A stretch of DNA of 64,000 nucleotides, taken from the NCBI GenBank assembly GCA_022709905.1, contig JAKLHY010000031.1:22150-86149 (forward strand). The letters are read 5' to 3'. The stretch is from Verrucomicrobiota bacterium. GTDB taxonomy: Bacteria; Verrucomicrobiota; Verrucomicrobiia; Limisphaerales; UBA1319. A program made the translations under genes and the position numbers. This document shows positions 7,667-16,972 of this stretch, one piece after another; within the stretch, counting starts at the first letter, position 1; every line of letters starts with the position of its first letter. The notes below the pieces were generated by a model. That model had not been told where the DNA came from, searched no databases, and was given only the letters and a program-made list of their open reading frames with translations.

Positions 7667-10054
7667 ATGAGTTCATCGAACACGCGTTCTGTTCTTCGTC
7701 TTTTAGCAGGCCTGGTATTTCTCGCATGCGCCTGCGCGAACAGCCCCGGGGCGAACAGTGAGCCGCCGTCCTGTTCCCCAGCCTTGGAGGAGGCGGCTGT
7801 GGCACTTGCCAATTCACAGTTGGATGTTGCCGCCCGGCGCTTCGACGAGATCTCAAAGGACTCGCACAGTCCGGCCTTTATTCGCGGTCTGGCCGGGATT
7901 GGGATTGCGGAAACGGCCCTCGCGCGAAGGGACATTTCGGCGGCGATCCGGGCCTGGCGGCAACTTGCGGAGAATCCGGTCGTGCCTGGTTGGCTGCGCG
8001 ACCTCGCGCAGAGGCGGGCTCTTGAAACCGAACGCGGATCGAAAGGACTCCCCGAAAGAGATCCGGCCTTGTATCGCGTAACGTTACCGGTTTTGCCTGA
8101 TCCGGCCGTCGTTTTTCACGTTTCTCCGGATGGAAGCGACGCCGCTGATGGCTCCAGGAACCGCCCGTTCAAGTCCCTCGCCAAGGCCCGTGACGCGATT
8201 CGCGACCTCAAGAAGTCCAAGGCAGGATTGCTCCCGATTGGCGGTGTCCGGGTGATCATCGGTGCTGGTTCCTTTGTCCTGAAGCAACCTCTGAGATTCA
8301 CGGGGGAGGACTCGGGCACGATTGAGGCGCCGATTGTTTATGCGGCCGAACCGGGCGCTTCAGTCGTCCTAGGCGGCGGTCTTTTATTGCAGGGCTGGAA
8401 ACCGATCACAGATCCATCTGTTCGTGGGAAATTGGACGCCTCCATTCGGGATCAAGTGTTGGAAGTGGACCTGAAGGCCAATGGAGTGAGTGAGTGGGGA
8501 GATGCCACGGCTTTGAAAAAACGTCCGGAACTGTTTGTCGACGGAACGCCTCAAATCCTCGCACGCTGGCCCAACAAGGGTTTTGTCAAAACCGGCGATA
8601 TTTTGGGCTCAGAGACCTTCAAGGTGTGGGGTTCCATATCCGGGTGCAAGGATGGCAAATTTCGATTTGAAGAAGACCGCCCCAAACAGTGGCTGGATGA
8701 GCCTGATGTCCGTCTTTATGGTTATTGGTTCTGGGATTGGTATGAGGAATACCAGTCCGTGCGATCCATTGATCCCCAGGCGGGCAGTTTTACCCTGGCC
8801 CAGCCGTATGCTTCCTATGGCTATCGCAAGGGCCAACGGTACTACGCCGCCAATGTGTTCCGCGAACTGGACCAACCAGAGGAGTGGTATCTGGACAGGC
8901 GCCACGGCAAAATCTACTGGTTGCCGGACAAGACGACCGAAGTGTCAAAGGCGCAGACGGTCCTGAGCGTCTACTCGGAGCCGTTCGTGATCCTCGAAAA
9001 TGTCAATCATCTGGTTTTGCTCGGACTGGTTTTTCAGGAGGGCAGGGGAGACGGCCTTCACATCGGAGGCGGAACAAACTGCCTGGTGGCAGGCTGCGTT
9101 TTTCGTCGCTTGGGCGGTGACGCTGTGATTGTGCAGGGCGGCGAAAACCACGGTGTTTTCGGCTGCTCGATGCACACCCTGGGCTGTGGCGGGATGCGGA
9201 TTGATGGCGGTGACCGCCGGCTTCTGCGGGCCGGCCGTCATTTCGTCGAAAACTGCGCCGTGTCCGATATCTCGCGGATCAAACGCACCTACGCGCCCGC
9301 TGTGCACCTGGATGGATGCGGAAACCGGATCGCTCATAATCTCTTCGAGCGAATTCCCTCTTCCGCCATGCGCATTGAGGGCAATGACCACCTGATCGAA
9401 CTGAACCATGTCCGCCATGTGGTCCAGGAATCCGATGATCAAGGGGGCATCGACATGTTCGGGAATCCACTGTATCGAGGCGTGGTTATCCGTTGGAACC
9501 GATGGAGCGACATCAAGGGAGGAACCGAATGCGGCGCGGCGGGGATTCGGCTGGATGACATGATCTCAGGAATTGTGGTTCATGGAAACCTCTTTGAACG
9601 CTGCGGCGCGGTTCAATTTGGCGGGGTCCAAATCCACGGCGGCAAGGAGAATGTCGTGGACGGAAACCTGTTTGTCGATTGCCATGCCGGGATGAGCTAC
9701 TCGCGCTGGGATGAAGCGCGCTGGATGAAAAGCATCGAGCCGTTTCTCGCCCAGGCCGGCCAGGAGCCCTTTGCCAGCCGGTATCCGGACCTCGCCCGGC
9801 TGAAATCCGAGCCGAATGTGAACTTCATCACTCGAAACATTCTCTTTGGATGCAAAAACGTCTTTCTGAGGGACGGCGGCGTCGAAAAAACCGCTCTGAT
9901 GATGATCAGCAGGGAACCAGCGCCCGCAGACTTGTTGTCGGCGGGAATGGCGCGGGATCGCAAGTTGCGCCACGCCTTGTTCGAACCCATTCCAGTGAGC
10001 GAAATTGGCCCTTATACGCACCCGTGGTGTGAGGGTGCGCCGTCCCAGAACTGA
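7667..10054 (+). CDS. Right-handed parallel beta-helix protein (polysaccharide lyase-like)
   Basis: A 795-residue exported protein. A signal sequence (LLAGLVFLACAC) may be a lipoprotein signal. Residues about 30-115 are helical and TPR-like (LANSQLDVAARRFDEISKD). From about 145 the VFHVSPDGSDAADGSRNRPF motif opens a pectate-lyase-like right-handed beta-helix; later coils show the repeated N-x-V/I spacing (NHLVLLGLVFQEG, NCLVAGCVFRRLG, NRIAHNLFERIP, ENVVDGNLFVDC). The family includes lyases and glycosidases, but the substrate cannot be named. It lies 70 bp after the Gfo/Idh/MocA gene and is probably co-expressed with it. Confidence 0.85.
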   Translation: MSSSNTRSVLRLLAGLVFLACACANSPGANSEPPSCSPALEEAAVALANSQLDVAARRFDEISKDSHSPAFIRGLAGIGIAETALARRDISAAIRAWRQLAENPVVPGWLRDLAQRRALETERGSKGLPERDPALYRVTLPVLPDPAVVFHVSPDGSDAADGSRNRPFKSLAKARDAIRDLKKSKAGLLPIGGVRVIIGAGSFVLKQPLRFTGEDSGTIEAPIVYAAEPGASVVLGGGLLLQGWKPITDPSVRGKLDASIRDQVLEVDLKANGVSEWGDATALKKRPELFVDGTPQILARWPNKGFVKTGDILGSETFKVWGSISGCKDGKFRFEEDRPKQWLDEPDVRLYGYWFWDWYEEYQSVRSIDPQAGSFTLAQPYASYGYRKGQRYYAANVFRELDQPEEWYLDRRHGKIYWLPDKTTEVSKAQTVLSVYSEPFVILENVNHLVLLGLVFQEGRGDGLHIGGGTNCLVAGCVFRRLGGDAVIVQGGENHGVFGCSMHTLGCGGMRIDGGDRRLLRAGRHFVENCAVSDISRIKRTYAPAVHLDGCGNRIAHNLFERIPSSAMRIEGNDHLIELNHVRHVVQESDDQGGIDMFGNPLYRGVVIRWNRWSDIKGGTECGAAGIRLDDMISGIVVHGNLFERCGAVQFGGVQIHGGKENVVDGNLFVDCHAGMSYSRWDEARWMKSIEPFLAQAGQEPFASRYPDLARLKSEPNVNFITRNILFGCKNVFLRDGGVEKTALMMISREPAPADLLSAGMARDRKLRHALFEPIPVSEIGPYTHPWCEGAPSQN

Positions 10055-10131
10055 CGCCCGGAAATCTGCCGGGCCCGGCGTAGTCCCGCGATTGCCGGGG
10101 GGTTCATTGTGAATTCGAGGAGGCGATGCTC

Positions 10132-10150
10132 TGCGGAATAAATTCCACGC
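10132..10150. repeat. Dispersed GCGGAAT-AATTC palindrome, degenerate copy
   Basis: TGCGGAATAAATTCCACGC is a diverged copy of a 19-bp palindrome found again at 47660, 55820 and 55928, always between genes. Confidence 0.45.
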
Positions 10151-10194
10151 GCCGGTTGTCGCGCTCATCCTGAATTCACAGGGCGGCGGCGGAT

Positions 10195-10223
10195 TTGACA
10201 TTCTCGGAGGCGTGGTTTACAAG
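10195..10223 (+). promoter_or_regulatory. Putative sigma-70 promoter
   Basis: TTGACA (10195-10200) and TACAAG (10218-10223) are separated by 17 bp and lie 29 bp before the ATG of the epimerase-like gene. The -35 box is perfect; the -10 box matches 4 of 6. Confidence 0.45.
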
Positions 10224-10251
10224 CGATCAAGCAACTCATTCTTTTCACATC

Positions 10252-11136
10252 ATGATAGCACGTCGTTCCTTTCTAAAACGTACCGGGATGGTGGTGGCGG
10301 CCGCTGTGGGAGGTCAAACCATGACTCGGAACAACGCTTTTGCCCAGCCGTCGGCGGTGGTTCGTGAGCCAGACACATTTCGTCTGGGGATGGCCGGTTA
10401 CACTTTCAACAAGTTCAAGCTGGAACCGACCCTCGAAATGCTTAAGAAGGTCGATGTCCACTACCTTTGCATCAAGGATTTTCATCTGCCATTGAAGAGT
10501 ACGGCAGACGAGATCGCCGCCTTTCACGCGAAGTGCAGGAGTTTTGAGGTCACCGGATATGGCGTGGGCCCGATCTACATGGGCAGTGAGGCGGAGGCAA
10601 ACGACGCTTTTGCTTACGCCAAACGTGTGGGTGTGAACCTTGTCGTGGGGGTGCCTTTCAAAATGATCGGCCAGAAGCGCGTTTCTTCACCCGAGCTGCT
10701 CAAATACATCGAACGTAAAGTCCAGGAATCCAACATCAAATATGCCATCCACAACCATGGACCGGACATGCCCGATCTTTTCCCAAGCGCGGAAAGCTGC
10801 ATCGAGATCATCCGAGACATGGACAAGCGCGTGGGACTTTGCCTGGACATTGGTCATCAATTGCGGGACGGCAAGGACCCCGTGAAGGCGCTGTTGGACT
10901 TCGCCGACCGTGTTCACGATATCCACATCAAGAATGTCACGTCCTCCGGCAAGGGCGGTCGATCCATCGAAATGCCCCGAGGGGCGATTGATCTGCCGGC
11001 CTTTGTGCGGGCTCTCCGTAAAGTGAAATACAACGGTGTGTGCAGCCTCGAATATGAGAAGGACATGGACAATCCCCTCCTCGGCGTCGCGGAGTCCATC
11101 GGGTATTTTCGGGGGCTCATGGACGCCACGCGCTGA
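10252..11136 (+). CDS. TIM-barrel sugar phosphate isomerase/epimerase-like protein, exported
   Basis: A 294-residue protein of the xylose-isomerase-like TIM-barrel superfamily. The Tat-like N-terminus (ARRSFLKRTG, then a hydrophobic stretch to NAFAQ) predicts export. Family features are the early strand FRLGMAGYTFNKF, the barrel strand IKYAIHNHGPDMPDLF, GLCLDIGHQLRDGKDP with metal-ligand-like D and H, and VHDIHIKNVTSSGKGG with GVCSLEYEKD near the end. ATG 10252 is chosen because the Tat signal begins there. It lies 20 bp before the sialidase gene. Homologues isomerise or epimerise sugars and often pair with Gfo/Idh/MocA enzymes; the exact reaction is unknown. Confidence 0.85.
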   Translation: MIARRSFLKRTGMVVAAAVGGQTMTRNNAFAQPSAVVREPDTFRLGMAGYTFNKFKLEPTLEMLKKVDVHYLCIKDFHLPLKSTADEIAAFHAKCRSFEVTGYGVGPIYMGSEAEANDAFAYAKRVGVNLVVGVPFKMIGQKRVSSPELLKYIERKVQESNIKYAIHNHGPDMPDLFPSAESCIEIIRDMDKRVGLCLDIGHQLRDGKDPVKALLDFADRVHDIHIKNVTSSGKGGRSIEMPRGAIDLPAFVRALRKVKYNGVCSLEYEKDMDNPLLGVAESIGYFRGLMDATR

Positions 11137-11155
11137 GGTTTCGAGCCTTCCCGGC

Positions 11156-12337
11156 ATGAATAAGATTCCTTTTGGGTTGTTTCTGGTTCCGCTGGTTTTC
11201 TTCGGCCCGATTGCGAGGGCCGCGGAGCCCCAACCCGGGTATGAAGTCTCCGAAGAAAACAGCCGGAGCGTTTTCACCACAAATGTCTATGTTGCCGGAT
11301 CTGGCGGATACCATACTTACCGTATCCCATCGCTGGTGGCGGCTGCAAACGGAGACGTGCTCGCTTTTGCGGAAGGCCGAAAGCGGGGGACCGGCGACTC
11401 GGGGGATATTGATCTGTTACTGAGGCGCAGCACGGACCAGGGTCGAACCTGGCAGCCAACACAAACCGTCTGGGACGACGGCTCCCATACCTGCGGCAAT
11501 CCATGTCCCGTGCTCGATCGCGACACCGGCACGCTCTGGCTGCTGATGACTTGGAATCGAGGGGATGACACCGAACCGCAAATCATCGCTCAACAAAGCA
11601 AGGATACCCGGCGCGTATTTATCACGAGCTCGGCCGATGGCGGCCTGTCCTGGGCCAGACCGCGCGAAATCACGCGCGATGTGAAACAGACAAATTGGAC
11701 TTGGTACGCCACCGGGCCAGGCGCCGGAATCCAAGTGGAACGGGGTCCGCACAAAGGCCGCCTGCTGATTCCCTGCGATCACATCGAGGCCGGCACTCGA
11801 GCCTATTACTCGCATGTGATTTTTTCGGACGATCATGGCTCGAGCTGGAAACTCGGGGGGGCATCCCCGCAGCCGCAAGTGAACGAGTGCGAAATCGTTG
11901 AACTCCTGGACAACAAGCTTCTGCTCAACATGCGGAATTACAATCCCGCCCGTCGGGCCCGACAACAAGCGCTGAGCATCGATGGCGGCCTGACCTGGAT
12001 CCGCCAGCGACAGGTCCCTGAGTTGGTCGAACCGATATGCCAGGCTAGCATACGTCGGTTCTCATGGCCCGACAACATCCGCCAGAGCGTCCTCCTATTC
12101 AGCAATCCCGCCAGCACCCGGCGCGAGCGCCTGACCGTGCGAGCCAGCTTCGATGAAGGCGAGACCTGGCCGGTCTCACGCCTGCTGGATCCCCGACCCA
12201 GCGCGTATTCCTGTCTGGCCAAACTCGCCGGGGATTCCATGGCTGTCCTCTATGAAGCAGGGGGCAAGAGCCCCTATGAGGCCCTGGTGTTCACCCGGTT
12301 CCGCCTGCCATGGCTGATGGAAGGCAGGCCGGAATAA
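11156..12337 (+). CDS. Exo-alpha-sialidase (neuraminidase, GH33-like)
   Basis: A 393-residue exported hydrolase (signal peptide to ARA-AEP) releasing terminal sialic acids or related sugars. The arginine-triad motif is TYRIPSL, followed by FAEGRK. The catalytic Asp region is GDSGDIDLLLRRS. Five Asp-box-like repeats are seen: STDQGRTW, SADGGLSW, SDDHGSSW, SIDGGLTW and SFDEGETW. The catalytic Glu is in NECEIVELLDNKLLLNMRNY and the C-terminal Tyr region is PSAYSCLAKL. It sits directly behind the epimerase-like gene and ends 10 bp from the convergent glycerophosphodiesterase. Confidence 0.9.
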   Translation: MNKIPFGLFLVPLVFFGPIARAAEPQPGYEVSEENSRSVFTTNVYVAGSGGYHTYRIPSLVAAANGDVLAFAEGRKRGTGDSGDIDLLLRRSTDQGRTWQPTQTVWDDGSHTCGNPCPVLDRDTGTLWLLMTWNRGDDTEPQIIAQQSKDTRRVFITSSADGGLSWARPREITRDVKQTNWTWYATGPGAGIQVERGPHKGRLLIPCDHIEAGTRAYYSHVIFSDDHGSSWKLGGASPQPQVNECEIVELLDNKLLLNMRNYNPARRARQQALSIDGGLTWIRQRQVPELVEPICQASIRRFSWPDNIRQSVLLFSNPASTRRERLTVRASFDEGETWPVSRLLDPRPSAYSCLAKLAGDSMAVLYEAGGKSPYEALVFTRFRLPWLMEGRPE

Positions 12338-12347
12338 GAACAGGCTC

Positions 12348-13277
12348 TTAACGATTGGCGGGCGCCGCCTTTTCAACTCCGCGCAAGGCCATGGCTCGCC
12401 AAACCAGGGAGGGATTGTTCGTGATGATCCCGTCCACACCCAGATCAAGGAGCGCGGCGGCTTCGGCGGGATCATCGATGGTGTAAACCCAGACCTTGAG
12501 CTTCTGGCCATGCGCATAGGCAACGGACTCTCGCGTAACGAGTTTGTTCCAGCCCACCACGCTTGCTCCGGCTTTCTTGGCTTCATCAATCCATTCCGGA
12601 TTCAGGGTTTTTTCCTCGTCGGTCAGTTTTTTTCCGTTCCGTGTGCCGGCGGGTCCCAGGGCGCCCAGGATTTGTTGGGGCATTTGATCGTGGAAATCCT
12701 TCAGGAAGGCCCAGTCAAACGATTGGACCACCACGTGGTTCATTTCATTGCGTTCGCGGAGCAGTTGGACGCAAGAGGCCGCGTCACCGGCCTTTCGTTC
12801 AATCAAGGTGACGCCGCCGTTGGTCTGGATGATATCGAGGGCCTCGTTCAGCCGCAGGAGACGGGTGCCCGTAAATTTCGGATCAAGCCACTTGCCCGCG
12901 TCAAGCGTCTGCAGCTCGGCTGCCGAGCGGCTGTTGACGCCGATTTTCTTGCCTCCCCATTTGGCCGCCGCGTCGGTGGTGCGATCAAGGTCGGAGTCAT
13001 GAATCACGATGGGCACCCGATCGCGGGCGATGTGGTAATCGAGCTCCACAAGATCCGCGCCAGCGGCTTTGGCCAGCTGGAATGCGGGCAGGGTGTTCTC
13101 GGGGGCGAAGGCGCTATAGCCGCGATGAGCAATAACCAAAGGGCGGGACATCTGCAGGAGGCGCTCGGCGGGGAGCGGACCTGCCGCCGTGAGTATACAG
13201 CTGGTGGAAAGGGTCAGAGTCAACGCCAAAGGGCCTGGACGAATCCAGGACTTCTTCTTAACTACGTCTAAAATCAT
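12348..13277 (-). CDS. Glycerophosphodiester phosphodiesterase, exported
   Basis: A 309-residue GDPD-family enzyme hydrolysing glycerophosphodiesters to glycerol-3-phosphate and an alcohol. After a signal-like hydrophobic stretch (residues about 15-33) come the catalytic HRGYSAFAPENTLPAF segment (His/Arg and Glu), ADLVELDYHIARD (metal Glu/Asp) and VIHDSDLDRTTD (second catalytic His). The C-terminal GVDGIITNNPSL strand is typical. It is transcribed away from the VIT/VWA gene, with a 96-bp spacer that must hold both promoters. Confidence 0.92.
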   Translation of the reverse strand: MILDVVKKKSWIRPGPLALTLTLSTSCILTAAGPLPAERLLQMSRPLVIAHRGYSAFAPENTLPAFQLAKAAGADLVELDYHIARDRVPIVIHDSDLDRTTDAAAKWGGKKIGVNSRSAAELQTLDAGKWLDPKFTGTRLLRLNEALDIIQTNGGVTLIERKAGDAASCVQLLRERNEMNHVVVQSFDWAFLKDFHDQMPQQILGALGPAGTRNGKKLTDEEKTLNPEWIDEAKKAGASVVGWNKLVTRESVAYAHGQKLKVWVYTIDDPAEAAALLDLGVDGIITNNPSLVWRAMALRGVEKAAPANR

Positions 13278-13373
13278 AGGTTATTTTGTCCAGACGTGCA
13301 ATCTGATGCAAGTTCCGAGTTGGGATCCGCCAAATTCCGGGAACGTTTTCCCGGCGGTTCCGTCAAACTGAGC

Positions 13374-15707
13374 ATGAAACGCTATTTCGCTTTTGGGGTG
13401 TTGCTGGTGCTGGCCGCTCTCTGTTCTCCCGGGATATCATTGCGTGCGGATGGCTTTATTGTCGTGGATGAAGCGTATTGGTTGCCCCGGCCGCCGCATC
13501 CAGGGCCGCCCATCTGGCCACCGCGGCCGATTCCGCCCCCGCGGGAATACCTGTTCGCCCCGCTGGAGGTCACTTACCATCATGTGAGCGTCAAGATTCA
13601 CGGTCAGATCGCCACCACATCTGTTGACCAGGAGTTCTTCAATCCTAATCCGTCGAGGCTCGAAGGCACCTATCTCTTCCCCATCCCCAAAGGCGCGCAA
13701 ATCGACAAATTCACAATGGACATCGGGGGCAAGCAGGTCGAGGCCGAACTGCTTCCCGCGGAAAAAGCCCGCCGGATTTACGAGGACATTGTCCGCAAGG
13801 CCAAAGATCCGGCCTTGCTCGAATATGCAGACCGGGACGTGTTCAAGGTGCGTGTTTTCCCCATCGAACCCAAGAGCCCAAAGCGGATCACGATTTCTTA
13901 CACTCAGGTTTTGAAGGCGGACGACGGCCTGGTCGGTTATGTGTATCCCTTGAACACCGAAAAGTTTTCCTCCAAACCCATCCAGGACGTCAGCATCAAG
14001 ATCGAGTTGGAGAGCGATCGTCCTCTGAAGTCCATTTACTCCCCCAGTCACGATGTGGAAATCAGACGACATGGACCCCGACGCGCAACAGCAGGATTTG
14101 AGGCCGTTCATGTAAAACCCGACATCGATTTCGGCCTCTATTTTGCCCAGGAAAAAGACGAGCTTGGGATTAACTTGATCGCCCATAAAATCAGCGGGGA
14201 AGACGGTTATTTCCTGCTGCTCGCCTCGCCCGGAACCGACGCCGACGACCGGAAGATCGTTCCCAAGGATGTGGTGTTTGTTCTGGATACATCCGGCTCG
14301 ATGGCCGGGAAGAAGCTGGATCAAGCCAAGAAGGCCCTGCATTATTGTGTCGAGAATCTCAACGAGGGAGACCGGTTTGAAATCCTCCGGTTTTCAACCG
14401 AGACTGAACCGTTGTTTGATCGGTTTGTTGACACCTCGAAGCCCAACCGCAACAAGGCAGCCGCGTTCATCGAGGGACTAAAGCCCACCGGGGGAACCGC
14501 AATCAACGATGCCCTGCTAAAGGCCTTGGCCCTGGCGTCCCCAGACGCCTCCGATCCGCAACGAGTGCGCGTCGTTATCTTTCTGACCGATGGAAAACCG
14601 ACCATCGGAGTAACGGAGGAAACCCGGATCGTCGATAACGTGAAACAGGCTAACCCGGGTCGGACCCGAGTGTTTTGTTTTGGCATTGGCCTCGATGTGA
14701 ATGCGCATCTCTTGGATAAAATCACCGAGGAGACGCGCGCCGTCAGCCAATATGTCCTGCCCGAGGAAGACATCGAGGTGAAAGTCTCCAACTTCTTCGC
14801 CAAGATCAAGGAACCGGTGCTGGCAAATCCGGCATTGCAGTTCACGGGTGACGTTCGGGTGAGGCAGATGTATCCCTCGCCTTTGCCGGATTTGTTCCGG
14901 GGTGACCAGTTGGTGCTGGTGGGGCGTTACCAGGGGCAGGGGGATTCTGTCGTCCTGCTTGAGGGCATGGTCAACGGCGCCAGGCGCAAGTTTTCTTACG
15001 AGGTCAGTTTCCCCCGCGACGCGGCGGATCACGAGTTCATCCCGCGCCTTTGGGCCACCCGGCGCGTCGGCTATCTGCTCGATGAAATTCGACTCCACGG
15101 CGAGAACTCCGAACTCAAGGACGAAGTGACCGAACTGGCGCGGAAATATGGGATTGTCACCCCTTACACGGCCTATCTGATTGTCGAGGATGAGGATCGC
15201 CGGCAGGTTCCTTTGGCCTCGCAATCACTCCCACGGCTTTACAGCGACAGGGCCGTGCGACGCGAGGCCGCCGAAAACTGGCGGTCTTTTAACACGATGA
15301 AAGATGGCCAAAGCGCGGTGGCGGGCGCTCGTTACGGACAGGCGCTGAAAATGGCCAATGCGCCAGCCCCCGCCTCTGCAAGCGGCGCCATCGAGGCGAA
15401 TCGCGCCCTCGGCCTCAACGGCACGGTCGTCACCTCAGCGGCGCCTGCGCCGGATTCCCGGGCCAGACTCGTCCAGTTCGCCCAACAAGGCCAGTTTGTC
15501 GCGGGCCGTAACTTCTTCCAGAATGATCAACAGTGGATTGACGCCTCGGTCCAGAAGTTCCAGAACGCGAAACGGCAGCGGATCCAGTTTAATTCGCCCG
15601 AATACTTCGCCTTTGCGGCAAAAAATCCAAAGGCCCTGCCTTTTCTTTCGCTCGGGCAGAACGTGCAGTTCGTTCTGAACGACACGCTGTACGAAATCCA
15701 CGAATAA
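13374..15707 (+). CDS. VIT and von Willebrand A domain protein, secreted
   Basis: A 777-residue protein with a signal peptide (to SLRAD), a Pro-rich stretch (residues 35-60), a VIT domain (about 62-185, including QEFFNPNPSRLEGTYLFPIP) and a VWA domain (about 295-465) with an intact MIDAS motif VLDTSGSMAGKK. The order VIT-VWA is that of inter-alpha-trypsin-inhibitor heavy chains. Bacterial homologues are envelope proteins of largely unknown role, probably metal-dependent adhesion or complex assembly. The last 230 residues are low-complexity and Ala/Gln-rich. ATG 13374 is chosen because the signal peptide starts there. Confidence 0.88.
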   Translation: MKRYFAFGVLLVLAALCSPGISLRADGFIVVDEAYWLPRPPHPGPPIWPPRPIPPPREYLFAPLEVTYHHVSVKIHGQIATTSVDQEFFNPNPSRLEGTYLFPIPKGAQIDKFTMDIGGKQVEAELLPAEKARRIYEDIVRKAKDPALLEYADRDVFKVRVFPIEPKSPKRITISYTQVLKADDGLVGYVYPLNTEKFSSKPIQDVSIKIELESDRPLKSIYSPSHDVEIRRHGPRRATAGFEAVHVKPDIDFGLYFAQEKDELGINLIAHKISGEDGYFLLLASPGTDADDRKIVPKDVVFVLDTSGSMAGKKLDQAKKALHYCVENLNEGDRFEILRFSTETEPLFDRFVDTSKPNRNKAAAFIEGLKPTGGTAINDALLKALALASPDASDPQRVRVVIFLTDGKPTIGVTEETRIVDNVKQANPGRTRVFCFGIGLDVNAHLLDKITEETRAVSQYVLPEEDIEVKVSNFFAKIKEPVLANPALQFTGDVRVRQMYPSPLPDLFRGDQLVLVGRYQGQGDSVVLLEGMVNGARRKFSYEVSFPRDAADHEFIPRLWATRRVGYLLDEIRLHGENSELKDEVTELARKYGIVTPYTAYLIVEDEDRRQVPLASQSLPRLYSDRAVRREAAENWRSFNTMKDGQSAVAGARYGQALKMANAPAPASASGAIEANRALGLNGTVVTSAAPAPDSRARLVQFAQQGQFVAGRNFFQNDQQWIDASVQKFQNAKRQRIQFNSPEYFAFAAKNPKALPFLSLGQNVQFVLNDTLYEIHE

Positions 15708-15941
15708 TAGCAATCCTGTTCGCGATCTGGCCCGGGTTTCCCGGGAAGCACTTTGGCGGATTGCGGATTGTGGACTGAATGGTAGGGGCGTGGGACAGGG
15801 CCCGAAGGCATGGGGAGCTTTCCCTGAGCCGCTCTACAGGTGGCCCGGTGGCGCTCCCGCCCAATCCCGAGCTTATTTCTGGGCCGATTCCTGATAAATC
15901 CGCCGTTGTCAGCCTGGCGGCGCATCGGTTATTCATAAGCC

Positions 15942-16748
15942 ATGGAATCACGTTTGAAAGACCAGTGGGTTTTGATCACCGGAGCGTCCAGCGGTTTCGG
16001 CGCCGCCGCCGCACGGGCTTTTGGGGCCGAAGGTTCCAGACTGCTGCTCGGCGCCCGCCGGGTTGAGCGGCTGGAAGAGGTGGCCGCCGAGGCGCGGCAG
16101 GCCGGCGCTGCCGATGCCCAGTTCCACAGCCTGGATGTCAGCTCCACCGACAGTGCCGAAGAGTTCGTTGCCTGGGCAAAAGAGAGGATTTACGCTCATA
16201 GCCCAGGGCTCGGACGCCTGCATGTGCTTGTGAACAACGCGGGAGGCGCCCTCGGGCTCGATCCAATTGCCCAGGGAAAGGACGCCGATTGGGAGACGAT
16301 GCTCCAGACCAATGTTCTGGGAATCCTCCGGATGACCCGCGCCGCGCTCCCCTTGATGCTGGGACAGCCCGGGGGGGCGATTATCAACATTGGCTCCATC
16401 GCGGGACGCGAGGTTTACGAGGGGGGCACGGTCTATTGCGCCGCAAAAGCCGGCGAACTCCAGATCACGCGCGGATTGAGGCTTGAATTGCTCGGGACCG
16501 GTCTGCGGGTCTGCACAATCGATCCCGGCATGGCCGAGACCGAGTTTTCCATCGTCCGATTCAAAGGCGACTCGGCCCGAGCCCGTAAAGTCTACGAAGG
16601 CGTTCATCCTCTGACGGCCGAAGACGTGGCCGAGACCATCGTTTGGGTGGCCAATCGCCCCCCGCATGTCTGCATCGACGAATTGATCATCAAATGCGCG
16701 GCGCAGGCCGCCGTCCAGAAGGTTCACCGTCAGGGCGCGCAACGCTGA
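15942..16748 (+). CDS. Short-chain dehydrogenase/reductase
   Basis: A 268-residue classical SDR. The NAD(P) motif is GASSGFGAAAARAFG (about residues 15-29), with GARR after strand 2 suggesting NADP. NNAGGALG follows strand 4; the catalytic Ser is in NIGSIAGRE and the active-site pair is YCAAKAG. DPGMAETEFS after strand 6 is typical of the YdfG-like group (serine or 3-hydroxy acid dehydrogenases). It has no signal peptide, unlike its neighbours, so it acts in the cytoplasm. It appears to be a single-gene unit. Confidence 0.9.
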   Translation: MESRLKDQWVLITGASSGFGAAAARAFGAEGSRLLLGARRVERLEEVAAEARQAGAADAQFHSLDVSSTDSAEEFVAWAKERIYAHSPGLGRLHVLVNNAGGALGLDPIAQGKDADWETMLQTNVLGILRMTRAALPLMLGQPGGAIINIGSIAGREVYEGGTVYCAAKAGELQITRGLRLELLGTGLRVCTIDPGMAETEFSIVRFKGDSARARKVYEGVHPLTAEDVAETIVWVANRPPHVCIDELIIKCAAQAAVQKVHRQGAQR

Positions 16749-16841
16749 TCGATCCGGATATTCGAGGGTCAGAGTGACGTGTTCGGCGAGGATTTCCCCG
16801 ACGGTTGAATTTTTTGACTGCGCGCCGTCTCGATTGGGGGC

Positions 16842-16869
16842 TTGACGTCATCTCGGATCGATATAGGTT
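16842..16869 (+). promoter_or_regulatory. Possible promoter for the Ig-like secreted protein
   Basis: TTGACG (16842) and TAGGTT (16864) with 16-bp spacing lie about 100 bp before the start. A second TATAAT at 16880 has no good -35, so the true -10 is uncertain. Confidence 0.3.
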
Positions 16870-16972
16870 CTTTTCAGCGTATAATCCGGCGAGAGTGTTC
16901 TGTTACGGGTCTGGCCGCGCCATCGAGGCCGGGCATCTTCAGAGCACACTAAACAGCGCATCCATCTGGCTT

